Positions 34,839 through 42,866 of a DNA stretch of 42,866 bases are shown here, in pieces; position 1 is the first letter of the stretch; each line of letters starts with the position of its first letter. Source of the stretch: Tetragenococcus muriaticus DSM 15685 (GTDB lineage Bacteria > Bacillota > Bacilli > Lactobacillales > Enterococcaceae); assembly GCF_000423785.1 (NCBI RefSeq), contig NZ_KE384091.1, positions 1 to 42,866 on the forward strand, written 5' to 3'. The position numbers were made by a program, and so were the translations under genes. A model generated the notes under the pieces. It was not told the origin of the DNA. It was given only the letters and a program-made list of their open reading frames with translations, and searched no databases.

Positions 34839-35398
34839 AAGAAAAAGTAGAAGAAATTATTGTCGTTGAAGGCAAAGAAGATACCCGACGCTTGCAGGAA
34901 GTATTGTCAGTAGATACGATTGAAACGATTGGTTCGGCCATTAACGAAGAAATTATCGAACGTATTATTCATGCCCAAGAAAGACGAGGCGTCATCGTTT
35001 TTACAGATCCTGATTATTCTGGAGAGAAAATTCGCAAAATCATCATGGAAGAAGTGCCGGATGCAAAGCATGCATTTTTACCGCGTCATCAAGCTCGCGG
35101 CAAGAAAAAATATGCTAGTTTAGGGGTTGAACATGCTAGCGATGAAGCGATATTAACGGCTTTAGAACAAGTCGTGACTCCTGCTGTAGAAAATGACTTA
35201 GCGAAAATCTCTCGGCAAACGTTACTGAACTATGGGTTGATTTACGGCTCACAAGCCAAAAGACGCCGAGAACTACTGGGAGATGAACTGCGGATTGGCT
35301 ATACTAATGGCAAACAATTGGAAAAACGTTTAGCGATGTTTCGTATCACACCAGAAGCGCTGGAAAAAGCTATGGGTCATGTGGAGGAAAATTTGTGA
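34835..35398 (+). CDS. rnmV: Ribonuclease M5
   Basis: The 187-residue Toprim-domain nuclease makes the final cuts in 5S rRNA precursor. Toprim motifs are [13 protein letters not shown] (about residues 7-19, catalytic Glu) and [12 protein letters not shown] (DxD type). The C-terminal region [20 protein letters not shown] is typical. It overlaps tatD by 4 nt and rsmA by 4 nt, so the three are translationally coupled. Confidence 0.94.
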   Translation: MKEKVEEIIVVEGKEDTRRLQEVLSVDTIETIGSAINEEIIERIIHAQERRGVIVFTDPDYSGEKIRKIIMEEVPDAKHAFLPRHQARGKKKYASLGVEHASDEAILTALEQVVTPAVENDLAKISRQTLLNYGLIYGSQAKRRRELLGDELRIGYTNGKQLEKRLAMFRITPEALEKAMGHVEENL

Positions 35399-36276
35399 AA
35401 GATAAAAGAGAAATTGCAGTACCGGCAAGAACAAGAGAAATTTTAGCTCGTCATGGTTTTACCTTGAAAAAAAGCCTAGGACAAAATTTTTTAACTGAAC
35501 CTAATATTTTACACAAGATTGTGGAAGTAGCAGGTATCACACCAACGAGTAACGTCATTGAAGTAGGGCCAGGAATCGGTGCTTTAACCGAACATTTGGT
35601 ACAAAACGCGGCACAAGTGCTGGCTTTTGAGATCGATGGACGTTTGTTGCCTATTTTAGCCGATACCTTACAGGAATATACGAATGTAATGATACGCAAT
35701 CAGGATGTTTTGCAGACGGATTTAGTACAAATAAGCCAAGAGAATTTTACCCAACAACTACCTATTAAAGTGGTAGCTAATCTCCCTTACTATATTACTA
35801 CGCCGATTATGATGCATTTTTTAGAATCAGCACTGCCCGTAGCTGAAATGATTGTGATGGTCCAAAAAGAAGTTGCCGAGCGCATTAATGCTGAGCCGGG
35901 GACAAAAGCTTACGGTTCGTTGTCTATTGCGGTCCAATATTATATGGAAACAGAGATTTCTTTTATTGTACCTAAAACCGTTTTTGTTCCGCAGCCAAAT
36001 GTGGATTCTGCTATCTTAAAATTAACGCGCCGCTCTTACCCTAAAGTCCGGGTATCAAATGAGCAAGCTTTTTTTGAGCTGATCAGGAGTGCTTTTCAAT
36101 TACGAAGAAAAACGCTTTGGAATAACTTACAACATCATTATGGCAAAGATCCAGCGATGAAATCTTGGTTGCAAACGAGTTTAACTCAAGCAGAAATCGA
36201 TCCCTCTCGTCGTGGGGAAACATTATCGCTAGAAGAATTTGCTCAATTAAGTAATACAATGGAAGAAAATAAATGA
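35395..36276 (+). CDS. rsmA: 16S rRNA dimethyladenosine transferase
   Basis: The 293-residue SAM-dependent enzyme (KsgA) dimethylates two adjacent adenosines near the 3' end of 16S rRNA, a checkpoint in 30S maturation. Hallmarks: [20 protein letters not shown] (SAM loop), and [10 protein letters not shown] (the catalytic NLPY). The start is GTG at 35395 with GGAGG 9 nt upstream, overlapping rnmV by 4 nt. Loss of the enzyme gives kasugamycin resistance in relatives. Confidence 0.95.
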   Translation: MKDKREIAVPARTREILARHGFTLKKSLGQNFLTEPNILHKIVEVAGITPTSNVIEVGPGIGALTEHLVQNAAQVLAFEIDGRLLPILADTLQEYTNVMIRNQDVLQTDLVQISQENFTQQLPIKVVANLPYYITTPIMMHFLESALPVAEMIVMVQKEVAERINAEPGTKAYGSLSIAVQYYMETEISFIVPKTVFVPQPNVDSAILKLTRRSYPKVRVSNEQAFFELIRSAFQLRRKTLWNNLQHHYGKDPAMKSWLQTSLTQAEIDPSRRGETLSLEEFAQLSNTMEENK

Positions 36277-36306
36277 GCACGAGTTGTCTTGACAGCTCGT
36301 GCTTTT
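36276..36306 (+). terminator. rsmA terminator
   Basis: AGCACGAG (36276-36283), extended by TGTC, pairs with GACA and CTCGTGCT (36296-36303), followed by TTT. Confidence 0.8.
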
Positions 36307-36359
36307 ATCGCTAAACTAAGCTCAATATAAGTTACTTTGCCCCAAAAAGGAGATTGTAA

Positions 36360-36926
36360 ATGAAAAGAAATTCTGTACAACAACTAACACTTTCTGCTTT
36401 GTTGATTGCTGTAGGCGTATTAATTCCTGTTGTCATGCCAAGTATTATCATTGGTCCGGCGTCTTTTACCTTAGCTAGTCATGTGCCTTTATTTGTTGCG
36501 ATGTTTTTTTCTCCACGAGTGGTAACCGTTGTGGCTTTAGGAGCGGCCTTTGGTTTTTTGTTGACGGCGCCTTTTATTATTGCATTACGAGCTTTGTCCC
36601 ACTTAGTCTTTGCCGTCTTAGGGGCTTGGTATTTACAAAAATGGCCAAACATTGTAAAACAGCCCCCAAAATTTCAATTGTATAATATTGTTATCGCCTT
36701 TATCCATGCAACAATTGAAATGTTGGTAGTAGCCGCCTTTTTCCTTTTAGGAGGAAGCGCACAAGTAAGTTATGACGGTTCGATGATGACAGCCTTGTTT
36801 GGTTTTATCGGCGTAGGAGGTGTCATCCATAGCTTCATTGACTATAATATTGCCTTTTTTGTCGCCAACCCACTTAGTAAAGTGTATGATATTCCAGTAT
36901 TTAAAAAGGCGAAAGAATGGAAATAA
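36360..36926 (+). CDS. Membrane protein resembling an ECF transporter S component (NiaX-like)
   Basis: The 188-residue hydrophobic protein has about five to six helices and starts MKRNSVQQLTLSALLIAVGV, typical of substrate-capture S components of energy-coupling factor vitamin importers. The pattern is similar to the NiaX/YceI-like niacin branch, but substrate cannot be proven. It ends with a short basic tail. AAAAGGAG precedes the ATG. It stands alone, as S components that share a common energising module often do. Confidence 0.65.
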   Translation: MKRNSVQQLTLSALLIAVGVLIPVVMPSIIIGPASFTLASHVPLFVAMFFSPRVVTVVALGAAFGFLLTAPFIIALRALSHLVFAVLGAWYLQKWPNIVKQPPKFQLYNIVIAFIHATIEMLVVAAFFLLGGSAQVSYDGSMMTALFGFIGVGGVIHSFIDYNIAFFVANPLSKVYDIPVFKKAKEWK

Positions 36927-37038
36927 GAGCTTATTTGCAAATAAATGTAATTTTTCGAAAATTTCGAAATAAACTTTACATTTAGAAAAATTAGGTTTAC
37001 CACTTCTTTAAATGTAAAGAAAGAAGATTGATAAAGGT

Positions 37039-38205
37039 ATGACAAAGACACTATTTAAAAATGCAAAAGTATTTACGGGGAAAAATGAAAGTTTCGAGGC
37101 TTTCGATTTTGTAGTAGACGATCAGACAGGCAACTTTACACAAGAAGAAGCGGTAGATCAAACCATTGATCTTGCGGGTAAATATGTAATGCCAGGAATG
37201 ATTAACGCGCATACTCACATCGTGGCGGATCCTTATTCTCAAATTGCTCAGTTAGGTTCGCCCGATTCGACAGCACCTACCTCGACTTTTCTAGCATTGA
37301 CAAATTTACAGAAATTATTATCTGATGGTGTAACTTATATTCGTGATGTTGGTTCAGTAGCCGAGGTAGATATTGAATTATCAGCGCTTGAACGCAAGGG
37401 GGAGTTCCTTGCACCAGGAATTATGGCTTCGGGGAACCCATTAGCAATGACAGGCGGTCATTTTAGTGAAGGAAGTTATGAAGTTGATGGCGTCGACGAA
37501 GTTAGAAAATACGCTCGGTTTTTATTGAAAAAAGGCGTGGGCAACATCAAACTAATGGCTACTGGCGGCGTTTCTTTTGATGGAGAGACCCCTCATGATA
37601 TACAACTAACAGAGTCTGAATTACAGGCGGCAGTAGAAGAAGCTCATCACAAAGGACGGACCGCAAATGCGCACGCTCAAGGGACCGAAGGCATACAGAA
37701 TGCGCTTCGTGCAGGTGTAGATTCCATTGAACATGCTGTTTATTTAGATGAAGAAACAATTGCGATGTTTTTACAAAGAGGAACGTATATCGTGCCGACG
37801 TTAGCGGCGCCTTGGGCTATGATTCAAGAAGCTAACCAACTACCTGAATTTATGGTGAGAAAATCGCTAGAATTATCAGAAGCACATAGCCAAAGCATAG
37901 GAAATGCCGCTCAAGCAGGCGTTCCGTTAGCTATGGGGACAGATTCGGGCACTGCGTTTAATAATTTTGATCAAAACTCTTCCATTGAGATGGAATTAAT
38001 GGTCAATGCTGGTGTGACGAATTTACAGGCATTACAAGCAGCAACGATCAATGCAGCAAATCTATTACAAATTGAAAAGCAAACCGGTACAATCGAGGCC
38101 GATAAACTAGCCGATTTCATTATTTTAGATGATAATCCATTAGAAAATATTAAAGCCTTACAAGCTGAAAAATCGGTGTATAAAAAAGGAAAGAAAGTAA
38201 AATAA
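37039..38205 (+). CDS. Amidohydrolase-family metal-dependent hydrolase
   Basis: The 388-residue TIM-barrel hydrolase has the first metal pair in MINAHTHI, the bridging Lys region IKLMATGGVS, a His in RTANAHAQG, a second His in DSIEHAVYL and the catalytic Asp in AMGTDSG. This imidazolonepropionase/prolidase-like subgroup acts on amide bonds in dipeptides or related compounds; the substrate is unknown. The ATG is preceded by only a weak AAAGG very near it. The 113-bp upstream gap carries three AAATGTAA-type words, two of which form an inverted pair (36943-36950 with 36976-36983). It ends at a strong terminator. Confidence 0.85.
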   Translation: MTKTLFKNAKVFTGKNESFEAFDFVVDDQTGNFTQEEAVDQTIDLAGKYVMPGMINAHTHIVADPYSQIAQLGSPDSTAPTSTFLALTNLQKLLSDGVTYIRDVGSVAEVDIELSALERKGEFLAPGIMASGNPLAMTGGHFSEGSYEVDGVDEVRKYARFLLKKGVGNIKLMATGGVSFDGETPHDIQLTESELQAAVEEAHHKGRTANAHAQGTEGIQNALRAGVDSIEHAVYLDEETIAMFLQRGTYIVPTLAAPWAMIQEANQLPEFMVRKSLELSEAHSQSIGNAAQAGVPLAMGTDSGTAFNNFDQNSSIEMELMVNAGVTNLQALQAATINAANLLQIEKQTGTIEADKLADFIILDDNPLENIKALQAEKSVYKKGKKVK

Positions 38206-38216
38206 ATAGGAATTAT

Positions 38217-38262
38217 AATCATGCAAGTATTAGTTTTAGCGCTAATACTTGCATGATTTTTT
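38217..38262 (+). terminator. Terminator after the amidohydrolase gene
   Basis: A perfect 17-bp stem (38217-38233 with 38242-38258, containing CATGCAAGTATTAG) closes an 8-nt loop and is followed by a T run. Confidence 0.92.
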
Positions 38263-38385
38263 TATAGCATCCTTCTGATTCAAAATCAGAATAAAAAGAA
38301 TATAGATAATTTTAAGAAAATTTCCAAAAAAGGTTTACTTTTTAGTTTATTTGATTTAATATTTTTTAAATACAGGAGGGATGTT

Positions 38386-39558
38386 ATGGAGTATCTAATC
38401 GCTTTTTTGATTGTTATGGTATTTATTTTTATTGGAGAATGGGTTTCAACGTTTTCAAAAGCCTACATTCCATCCATTTTTATCTCAGCCATTTTATTTA
38501 TTATAGGATTTTGGACATTTTTACCTGAAGATATTGCAGTGCAAGCATCTTTTGGCGATGAGTTTATTGCCATTATCGTTCCCGTACTATTAGTTCATTT
38601 GGGAACAATGATGGATATCAGACAACTTGCAGATCAATGGCGAGCTGTTGCTATTGCTCTAACAGGAGCGTTGGGGGCTTCTATCTTAACTATGATTCTC
38701 GGGGTCATTTTATATGATTGGCATACAGTTGCAGCGACCATCCCTCCTTTAATCGGGGGCGTGGTTTCCACTGCTTTGATGACAGAAGGCTTGCAAACAG
38801 AAGGGTTAACGATGTATTTGGCTTTACCAGTTGCCATGTATATCCTGCAAAGTTTTGTTGGCTACCCACTGACTTCGCTTATGCTAAAAAAAGAAGGACA
38901 ACGTTTGTTAAAAACATATGACCCAAGCGTTCAAGTGGGTGTAGAGGAAAAAGGTCAACAAGAAACGAAGCAGTCTCCAAAATTTATCAAAGTTTCAAGT
39001 CAATACAAAACAAGTGCCTTTGTTTTAGCCAAAGTTGCTTTTGTTGCTTTGCTGGCAATGGGACTGTCACAGTTGACCAATGAAGCGATCGACTCGAGTA
39101 TTTGTGCGCTAGTGTTGGGTGTTATAGCGCATCAAATCGGATTTTTAGAAAAAAATGTGTTAAATCAAGCCAGAGTTTTCAATTGGTTAATGTATGGTTT
39201 AATGGCCTATATCTTTTCCCAATTAAACACCGTAACACCTGAGATCTTGCAAGGCATCATTATCCAAGCCCTACTTTTACTTCTTTTGGGTGTTTTAGGA
39301 ATGTTTGGTGCTTCAACACTTTTAGCAAAAACGATGAAAATGAGTACGCCTATGGCTTTTGCGACTTCTTTAACGGCATTATGCGGTTTTCCGTCAGATT
39401 ATATTTTAACTTCAGAAGTGATTCATCATTTGACAAGCGATGAGAAACAACGCAATTATTTATTAGAACATATGATGCCTAAAATGTTGGTAGGAGGTTT
39501 TGCTACCGTATCGATTGCTTCAATCTTGATCGCTTCGATTCTTCTTAGAGTACTTTAA
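38386..39558 (+). CDS. Polytopic membrane protein, GltS-like transporter fold
   Basis: The 390-residue protein has about 10-11 helices in two similar halves separated by a hydrophilic stretch near residues 165-205. Each half has a Gly-rich segment (PPLIGGVVSTALMTEGL; TSLTALCGFPSDYI). This resembles sodium:glutamate (GltS) and related carriers, but I do not recognise a specific family. ACAGGAGGG precedes the ATG. It lies between an amidohydrolase and a YfcC-type carrier, which suggests uptake or export of an amino acid or dipeptide. Confidence 0.65.
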   Translation: MEYLIAFLIVMVFIFIGEWVSTFSKAYIPSIFISAILFIIGFWTFLPEDIAVQASFGDEFIAIIVPVLLVHLGTMMDIRQLADQWRAVAIALTGALGASILTMILGVILYDWHTVAATIPPLIGGVVSTALMTEGLQTEGLTMYLALPVAMYILQSFVGYPLTSLMLKKEGQRLLKTYDPSVQVGVEEKGQQETKQSPKFIKVSSQYKTSAFVLAKVAFVALLAMGLSQLTNEAIDSSICALVLGVIAHQIGFLEKNVLNQARVFNWLMYGLMAYIFSQLNTVTPEILQGIIIQALLLLLLGVLGMFGASTLLAKTMKMSTPMAFATSLTALCGFPSDYILTSEVIHHLTSDEKQRNYLLEHMMPKMLVGGFATVSIASILIASILLRVL

Positions 39559-39596
39559 TAAAGAGCTTTGTTTAAAAATAGAACAAAAACCTTTCT

Positions 39597-39631
39597 CCGC
39601 AGAAATTATGAGCTAAAATGAATTTCTGCGG
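39597..39631 (+). terminator. Hairpin after the GltS-like gene, possible terminator
   Basis: CCGCAGAAATT (39597-39607) pairs with AATTTCTGCGG (39621-39631). The T run after it is weak (ATGTTTTAT). Confidence 0.6.
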
Positions 39632-39774
39632 ATGTTTTATGTCGACTGTTATTATATTTATACATATAAACACATGATTATACATTGTTTTCATGAAATT
39701 TAATTAAAAAATGATTGAAAATCAGGAGGAAGGAGCGTATCATATGGTTGTAAAAAAAAATGGAGTAAATAATT

Positions 39775-41499
39775 ATGCAAGAAGAGGTAGAGACTCAAGA
39801 GAAAAAGGGGCTACAGATGCCGCATACGTATGTCATCATTTTTGGCATTGTGTTGGTTGCTTGGCTTTTGACCCTGGTGGTACCAGCTGGGAAATTTAGT
39901 ACAGAAGAAGTAGAGTATGAGACAGGCGACGGAGGCACGGAAACCCAAGAAGTTTTACAACAAGATTCATTCCGTTATATGCATCCCTTAGAACAAGAAA
40001 CGCTACGTACGGAGCTAGAGGATTTATCACAAGATGAGGAAACACTAGCCAGTCTTCAAGTGGAAGAAGAGGATCTGACACAAGTTTTAGATGAAAATCA
40101 GACACTTTCACTAAATCAATTAGCTGAAATCGGGTTATCTGAAGAAAATCTGTATGACCTTTATGGTGAAAGTATTTATGATACTTCAGAAAATTTGAGT
40201 AAAACAGCAAACGTATGGGGGACAGAAGACCATTATGGCTTTGGTGTCTTCAATTATTTATTTGAAGGCTTAGTCGAAGGCGATCGCTTTAGTGCTGCCA
40301 TCGGTATTGTGGCGATGCTTTTGGTTGTCGGTGGGGCTTTTGGTATTATTATGAAAACCGGAGCGATCGACGCTGGCATCTATGCTTTTTTGCGTAATGC
40401 TCGAGGTATGCAGGATTTAGCGATTCCTTTGATCTTTGTAGCTTTTTCCTTTATGGGAGCAACATTTGGAGCCTCTGAGGAAGTGATCGCTTTTTCGATT
40501 ATCATTGTTCCCTTTACCATCGCCTTGGGGTATGATTCGATTACCGCAGTTACTATTACGATTGCTGCGGCTGAGATCGGAAACGCCACGTCTTGGATGA
40601 GTCCTTTTAGTATTGCGATTGCCCAAGGAATTGCTGGTTTGCCAGCTTTATCAGGCGCTGGATTTCGTATAATTATGTGGGTCGTTATTACATTGCTTTC
40701 TTGTGGTTACACTGTACGCTATGCGCGAAAAATTAAAGCAAATCCGACAAAATCAATCACCTATAAGTCAGATGGTTTCTTCCGGGAGAATTTAGCGAAT
40801 CAAACAGAAGAAGAACGTCCCTTTACTTTAGGCCACAAAGTGATTTTGTTAGAACTACTTATCGGATTGGGTTGGATCGTGTATGGGGTCATGGCTCAAG
40901 GATTTACCATTCCGGAAATGGCTTCGCAATTTTTTGTGATCGGGTTAGGTGCAGGTGCTATCGCAGTGATTTTGCGGGTAAATAATATGCGTATCAATGA
41001 CGTTGCTAACGCGTTTCAAGACGGTGTTGCTGATTTAGCGCCAACTGCTGCTGTTGTAGGTATGGCTCAAGGGATTTTGTTAGTTTTAGGCGGCTCTGAT
41101 GCGGACAGTTATTCAGCATTAAATACAATTTTACACAGTGTAGGGGAATTGTTATCTGGCGTACCTTCTATGATCGCTGCTTGGTTTATGTACATTTTCC
41201 AAAGCTTATTTAACTTAGTTGTTACTTCTAACTCAGGACAAGCTGCTTTGACAATGCCAATTATGGCCCCACTTGCTGATTTAGCTGGAGTTACTCGCCA
41301 AGTTGCCGTTTTATGTTTCCAATTAGGCGCTGGTTTTGTTGATGCCTTTACCCCAGTTTCTGCTAGTTTAATTGGTGTCTTGGGCGTAGCTCACATGGAT
41401 TGGAGCCAGTGGGCAAAATTCCAAATTAAAATGCAAGGCTTTTTATTCCTCATTGGAAGTGCCTTTGTCATTGGCGCCGTTATTATTGGTTATCAGTAA
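39775..41499 (+). CDS. YfcC-type carrier (C4-dicarboxylate/arginine-ornithine antiporter superfamily) with acidic insert
   Basis: The 574-residue protein has about 12 helices. Helix 1 (about 17-38) ends in VVPAGKF, typical of YfcC/ArcD-like carriers. Later motifs include GGAFGIIMKTGAIDAGI, FMGATFGASEEVIAF and TSNSGQAALTMPIMAPLADL. Between helices 1 and 2 (about 41-155) lies an insert dominated by Glu, Asp, Gln and Leu, longer than usual in the family. The ATG has GGAG 9 nt upstream and an in-frame TAA just before it. A second, stronger site AGGAGGAAGGAG precedes ATG 39744 in another frame. It lies 12 nt before iadA and probably moves amino acids or peptides. Confidence 0.85.
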   Translation: MQEEVETQEKKGLQMPHTYVIIFGIVLVAWLLTLVVPAGKFSTEEVEYETGDGGTETQEVLQQDSFRYMHPLEQETLRTELEDLSQDEETLASLQVEEEDLTQVLDENQTLSLNQLAEIGLSEENLYDLYGESIYDTSENLSKTANVWGTEDHYGFGVFNYLFEGLVEGDRFSAAIGIVAMLLVVGGAFGIIMKTGAIDAGIYAFLRNARGMQDLAIPLIFVAFSFMGATFGASEEVIAFSIIIVPFTIALGYDSITAVTITIAAAEIGNATSWMSPFSIAIAQGIAGLPALSGAGFRIIMWVVITLLSCGYTVRYARKIKANPTKSITYKSDGFFRENLANQTEEERPFTLGHKVILLELLIGLGWIVYGVMAQGFTIPEMASQFFVIGLGAGAIAVILRVNNMRINDVANAFQDGVADLAPTAAVVGMAQGILLVLGGSDADSYSALNTILHSVGELLSGVPSMIAAWFMYIFQSLFNLVVTSNSGQAALTMPIMAPLADLAGVTRQVAVLCFQLGAGFVDAFTPVSASLIGVLGVAHMDWSQWAKFQIKMQGFLFLIGSAFVIGAVIIGYQ

Positions 41500-41511
41500 A
41501 GGAGATGGAAA

Positions 41512-42693
41512 ATGAAAGTTATTAGACAAATTCCAACTTATGCTCCGGAATATCAAGGGATTAAAGATATTTTACTTATTAATGATAAAATTATTGCTAT
41601 TGAAGATCACTTGGACGTTTCAATCACGGGTGTTGATATGGAAGAAATGGATGGACATGGGAAAATCGCGGTACCCGGCTTTATTGATAGCCACTTTCAT
41701 CTATTAGGTGGTGGTGGGGAAAATGGCTTTCACAATCGCACGCCCGAAGTACAATTAAGCCAGTTAACAACAGCTGGCGTTACTACCGTTGTGGGCGTAT
41801 TAGGCACAGATAGTGTTGGTCGCGATGATATGGCTTTGTTGAGTAAAGCACGCGCTTTGGAAACCGAAGGGGTAAGTACTTATATGTATGTAGGTAGTTA
41901 TCGTTTGCCGGTGAATACTATTACCGATTCTGTTATAAAAGACATCATGGCCATTGATAAAGTGATAGGTATTGGAGAGATTGCGATTGCCGATCATCGT
42001 AATGGCGCGCCATCAGTTGCTGAATTTAGTCATGCAGTTGCGGATGCTCGTGTTGGCGGATTGCTGGCAGGAAAAGCAGGCGTGACCAATATTCACGTAG
42101 GTCCAGGGAAAGCGCGACTATCTTTTATTCGACAAGCTTTAGAAGAAACCGATATTCCCGTCAGTAACTTCTATCCTACCCATTGCGAGAGAAATCAAGA
42201 GTTATTGGACGAAGCGATTGCTTTTGCTAAAGCAGGTGGCATTTTTGATATCACAGGAAGTGAAAATCCAGATCAAACCTATGAATTAGACGGTTCTATT
42301 CCTTTTCGCCAGTGCTTAAAGCAAGTGATTGATGAAGGGCTAGCTCCAGATTGCATCACTATGACTTCGGATGGGCAAGGAAGTCTACCAATTTTTGATG
42401 AAAATAATAACTTTGTTCAAATGGGCGTCGGAAGTTCTAAATCACTTCTAGTTGGTGTACAAGAAAGTGTGCAAAAGGAAAACATTCCTTTAGAAATTGC
42501 TTTACGTGCTATTACTAGTACGCCAGCCAAGCTATTGAAGTTTTCTAACAAAGGACATTTGCAAGCAGGATTTGACGCTGATTTAGTATTACTTGACGAA
42601 AAGGACTTATCCATTGATAGTGCCATTGCCAAAGGAGAAACCATGGTTCAAAATGGTCAAGCAGTCAAATGGGGAACATTTGAAAAAAGTTAA
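41512..42693 (+). CDS. iadA: Isoaspartyl dipeptidase (beta-aspartyl-peptidase)
   Basis: This 393-residue binuclear-zinc amidohydrolase cleaves beta-aspartyl dipeptides from aged proteins. Metal ligands: H61 and H63 (DSHFHL), a His in THCERN and the catalytic Asp in TSDGQGS. The segment GIGEIAIADHR has Glu156 where the E. coli enzyme has its carbamylated bridging Lys (GVKCAISDHR-like). AAAGGAGA precedes the ATG, 12 nt after the YfcC-type carrier, so uptake or release and hydrolysis may be coupled. Confidence 0.9.
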   Translation: MKVIRQIPTYAPEYQGIKDILLINDKIIAIEDHLDVSITGVDMEEMDGHGKIAVPGFIDSHFHLLGGGGENGFHNRTPEVQLSQLTTAGVTTVVGVLGTDSVGRDDMALLSKARALETEGVSTYMYVGSYRLPVNTITDSVIKDIMAIDKVIGIGEIAIADHRNGAPSVAEFSHAVADARVGGLLAGKAGVTNIHVGPGKARLSFIRQALEETDIPVSNFYPTHCERNQELLDEAIAFAKAGGIFDITGSENPDQTYELDGSIPFRQCLKQVIDEGLAPDCITMTSDGQGSLPIFDENNNFVQMGVGSSKSLLVGVQESVQKENIPLEIALRAITSTPAKLLKFSNKGHLQAGFDADLVLLDEKDLSIDSAIAKGETMVQNGQAVKWGTFEKS

Positions 42694-42711
42694 GATTTTA
42701 CTGAATTACAA

Positions 42712-42866
42712 TTCAGGACATAACTCAGGCGAATCTATGTCCTGAAATTCAATTCAGGACATAACTCAAGTGGATCTATGTCCTGAAACTGAACTCAGGA
42801 CATAACTCAGGCGGACCTATGTCCTGAAACTGAATTCAGGACATAACTCAGGTGGATCTATGTCCT
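42712..42866. repeat. Intergenic repeat array C: 41-nt hairpin repeat, word TTCAGGACATA, continues past the window
   Basis: Four units start at 42712, 42753, 42794 and 42835, exactly 41 nt apart; the fourth is cut by the window end. Each is TTCAGGACATA (11; the third starts with C), a 13-nt loop such as ACTCAGGTGGATC, the exact complement TATGTCCTGAA (11) and a 6-nt linker. Loops differ at a few bases while the arms are nearly invariant. There is no ORF and no unique spacer, so it is not a CRISPR array. Confidence 0.95.

Noticed and set aside
36943-37017. AAATGTAA words before the amidohydrolase as a fourth 41-nt array
   Set aside because: The two direct words are 67 nt apart and no 41-nt phase is present; it is only a short inverted pair plus one extra copy.
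42712-42866. CRISPR array
   Set aside because: The units are homogeneous over their full 41 nt, with no unique spacers, and no cas genes are in the window.

Overview
The window is chromosomal DNA of a low-GC Gram-positive bacterium of the order Lactobacillales. The gene set and protein sequences suggest Enterococcaceae. Several extracytoplasmic domains are very rich in Asp and Glu (the ABC permease at 260-2602, the metal-binding domain at 31140-32900, the YfcC-type carrier at 39775-41499), which would fit a halophilic or halotolerant member such as Tetragenococcus. That genus is an inference from style, not a database match. Most genes start with ATG behind AAGGAGG-like sites, several start with GTG or TTG, and TGA is an ordinary stop codon (asd, mtlF, tatD, rnmV, rsmA).

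Layout. 1-259: the 3' end of a group II intron (maturase C-terminus, domains V and VI), ending beside the stop codon of a minus-strand ABC exporter (260-2602). 2843-4603: a neopullulanase-type GH13 gene broken by one in-frame TGA. 4604-8577: housekeeping block with asd, rplS, a deoxynucleoside kinase, a nucleoside deoxyribosyltransferase and the zinc-independent S14 gene behind a Zur-like box. 8817-10505: RNase J2. 10506-11067: intergenic repeat array A. 11068-16677: mannitol operon mtlA-mtlR-mtlF-mtlD, whose MtlA carries two IIB domains. 16754-20586: nagB behind a GntR-type operator, then UPF0173 hydrolase, YtoI-like protein and NrnA. 20767-24628: mostly minus-strand genes (pRiA4b ORF-3-like protein, PHP phosphatase, SDR, fructosamine kinase family) plus one small charged plus-strand ORF. 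24733-28472: aldo/keto reductase pseudogene, APC permease, sugar isomerase family protein, repeat array B and a flavoprotein remnant. 28639-32900: DUF1858 and DUF438 proteins behind a Fur-like box, then a manganese-type ABC transporter behind a DtxR/MntR-type operator, with its permease and binding protein fused. 32941-36926: metallophosphoesterase, the overlapping tatD-rnmV-rsmA cluster, and an S-component-like membrane protein. 37039-42693: two amidohydrolases (one IadA-like) and two membrane carriers, apparently a peptide or amino-acid degradation cluster. 42712-42866: repeat array C, which runs off the window.

The most unusual signal is the set of three intergenic arrays A, B and C. Their sequences are unrelated, but all repeat with a period of exactly 41 nt and share one plan: a conserved 10-12 nt word, a loop, a complement of the word (perfect or decayed) and a linker. 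Also notable are two genes each stopped by a single TGA exactly where the family has Trp, the duplicated IIB domain in MtlA, and the permease-binding protein fusion. No tRNA, rRNA, CRISPR array or complete insertion sequence was seen.
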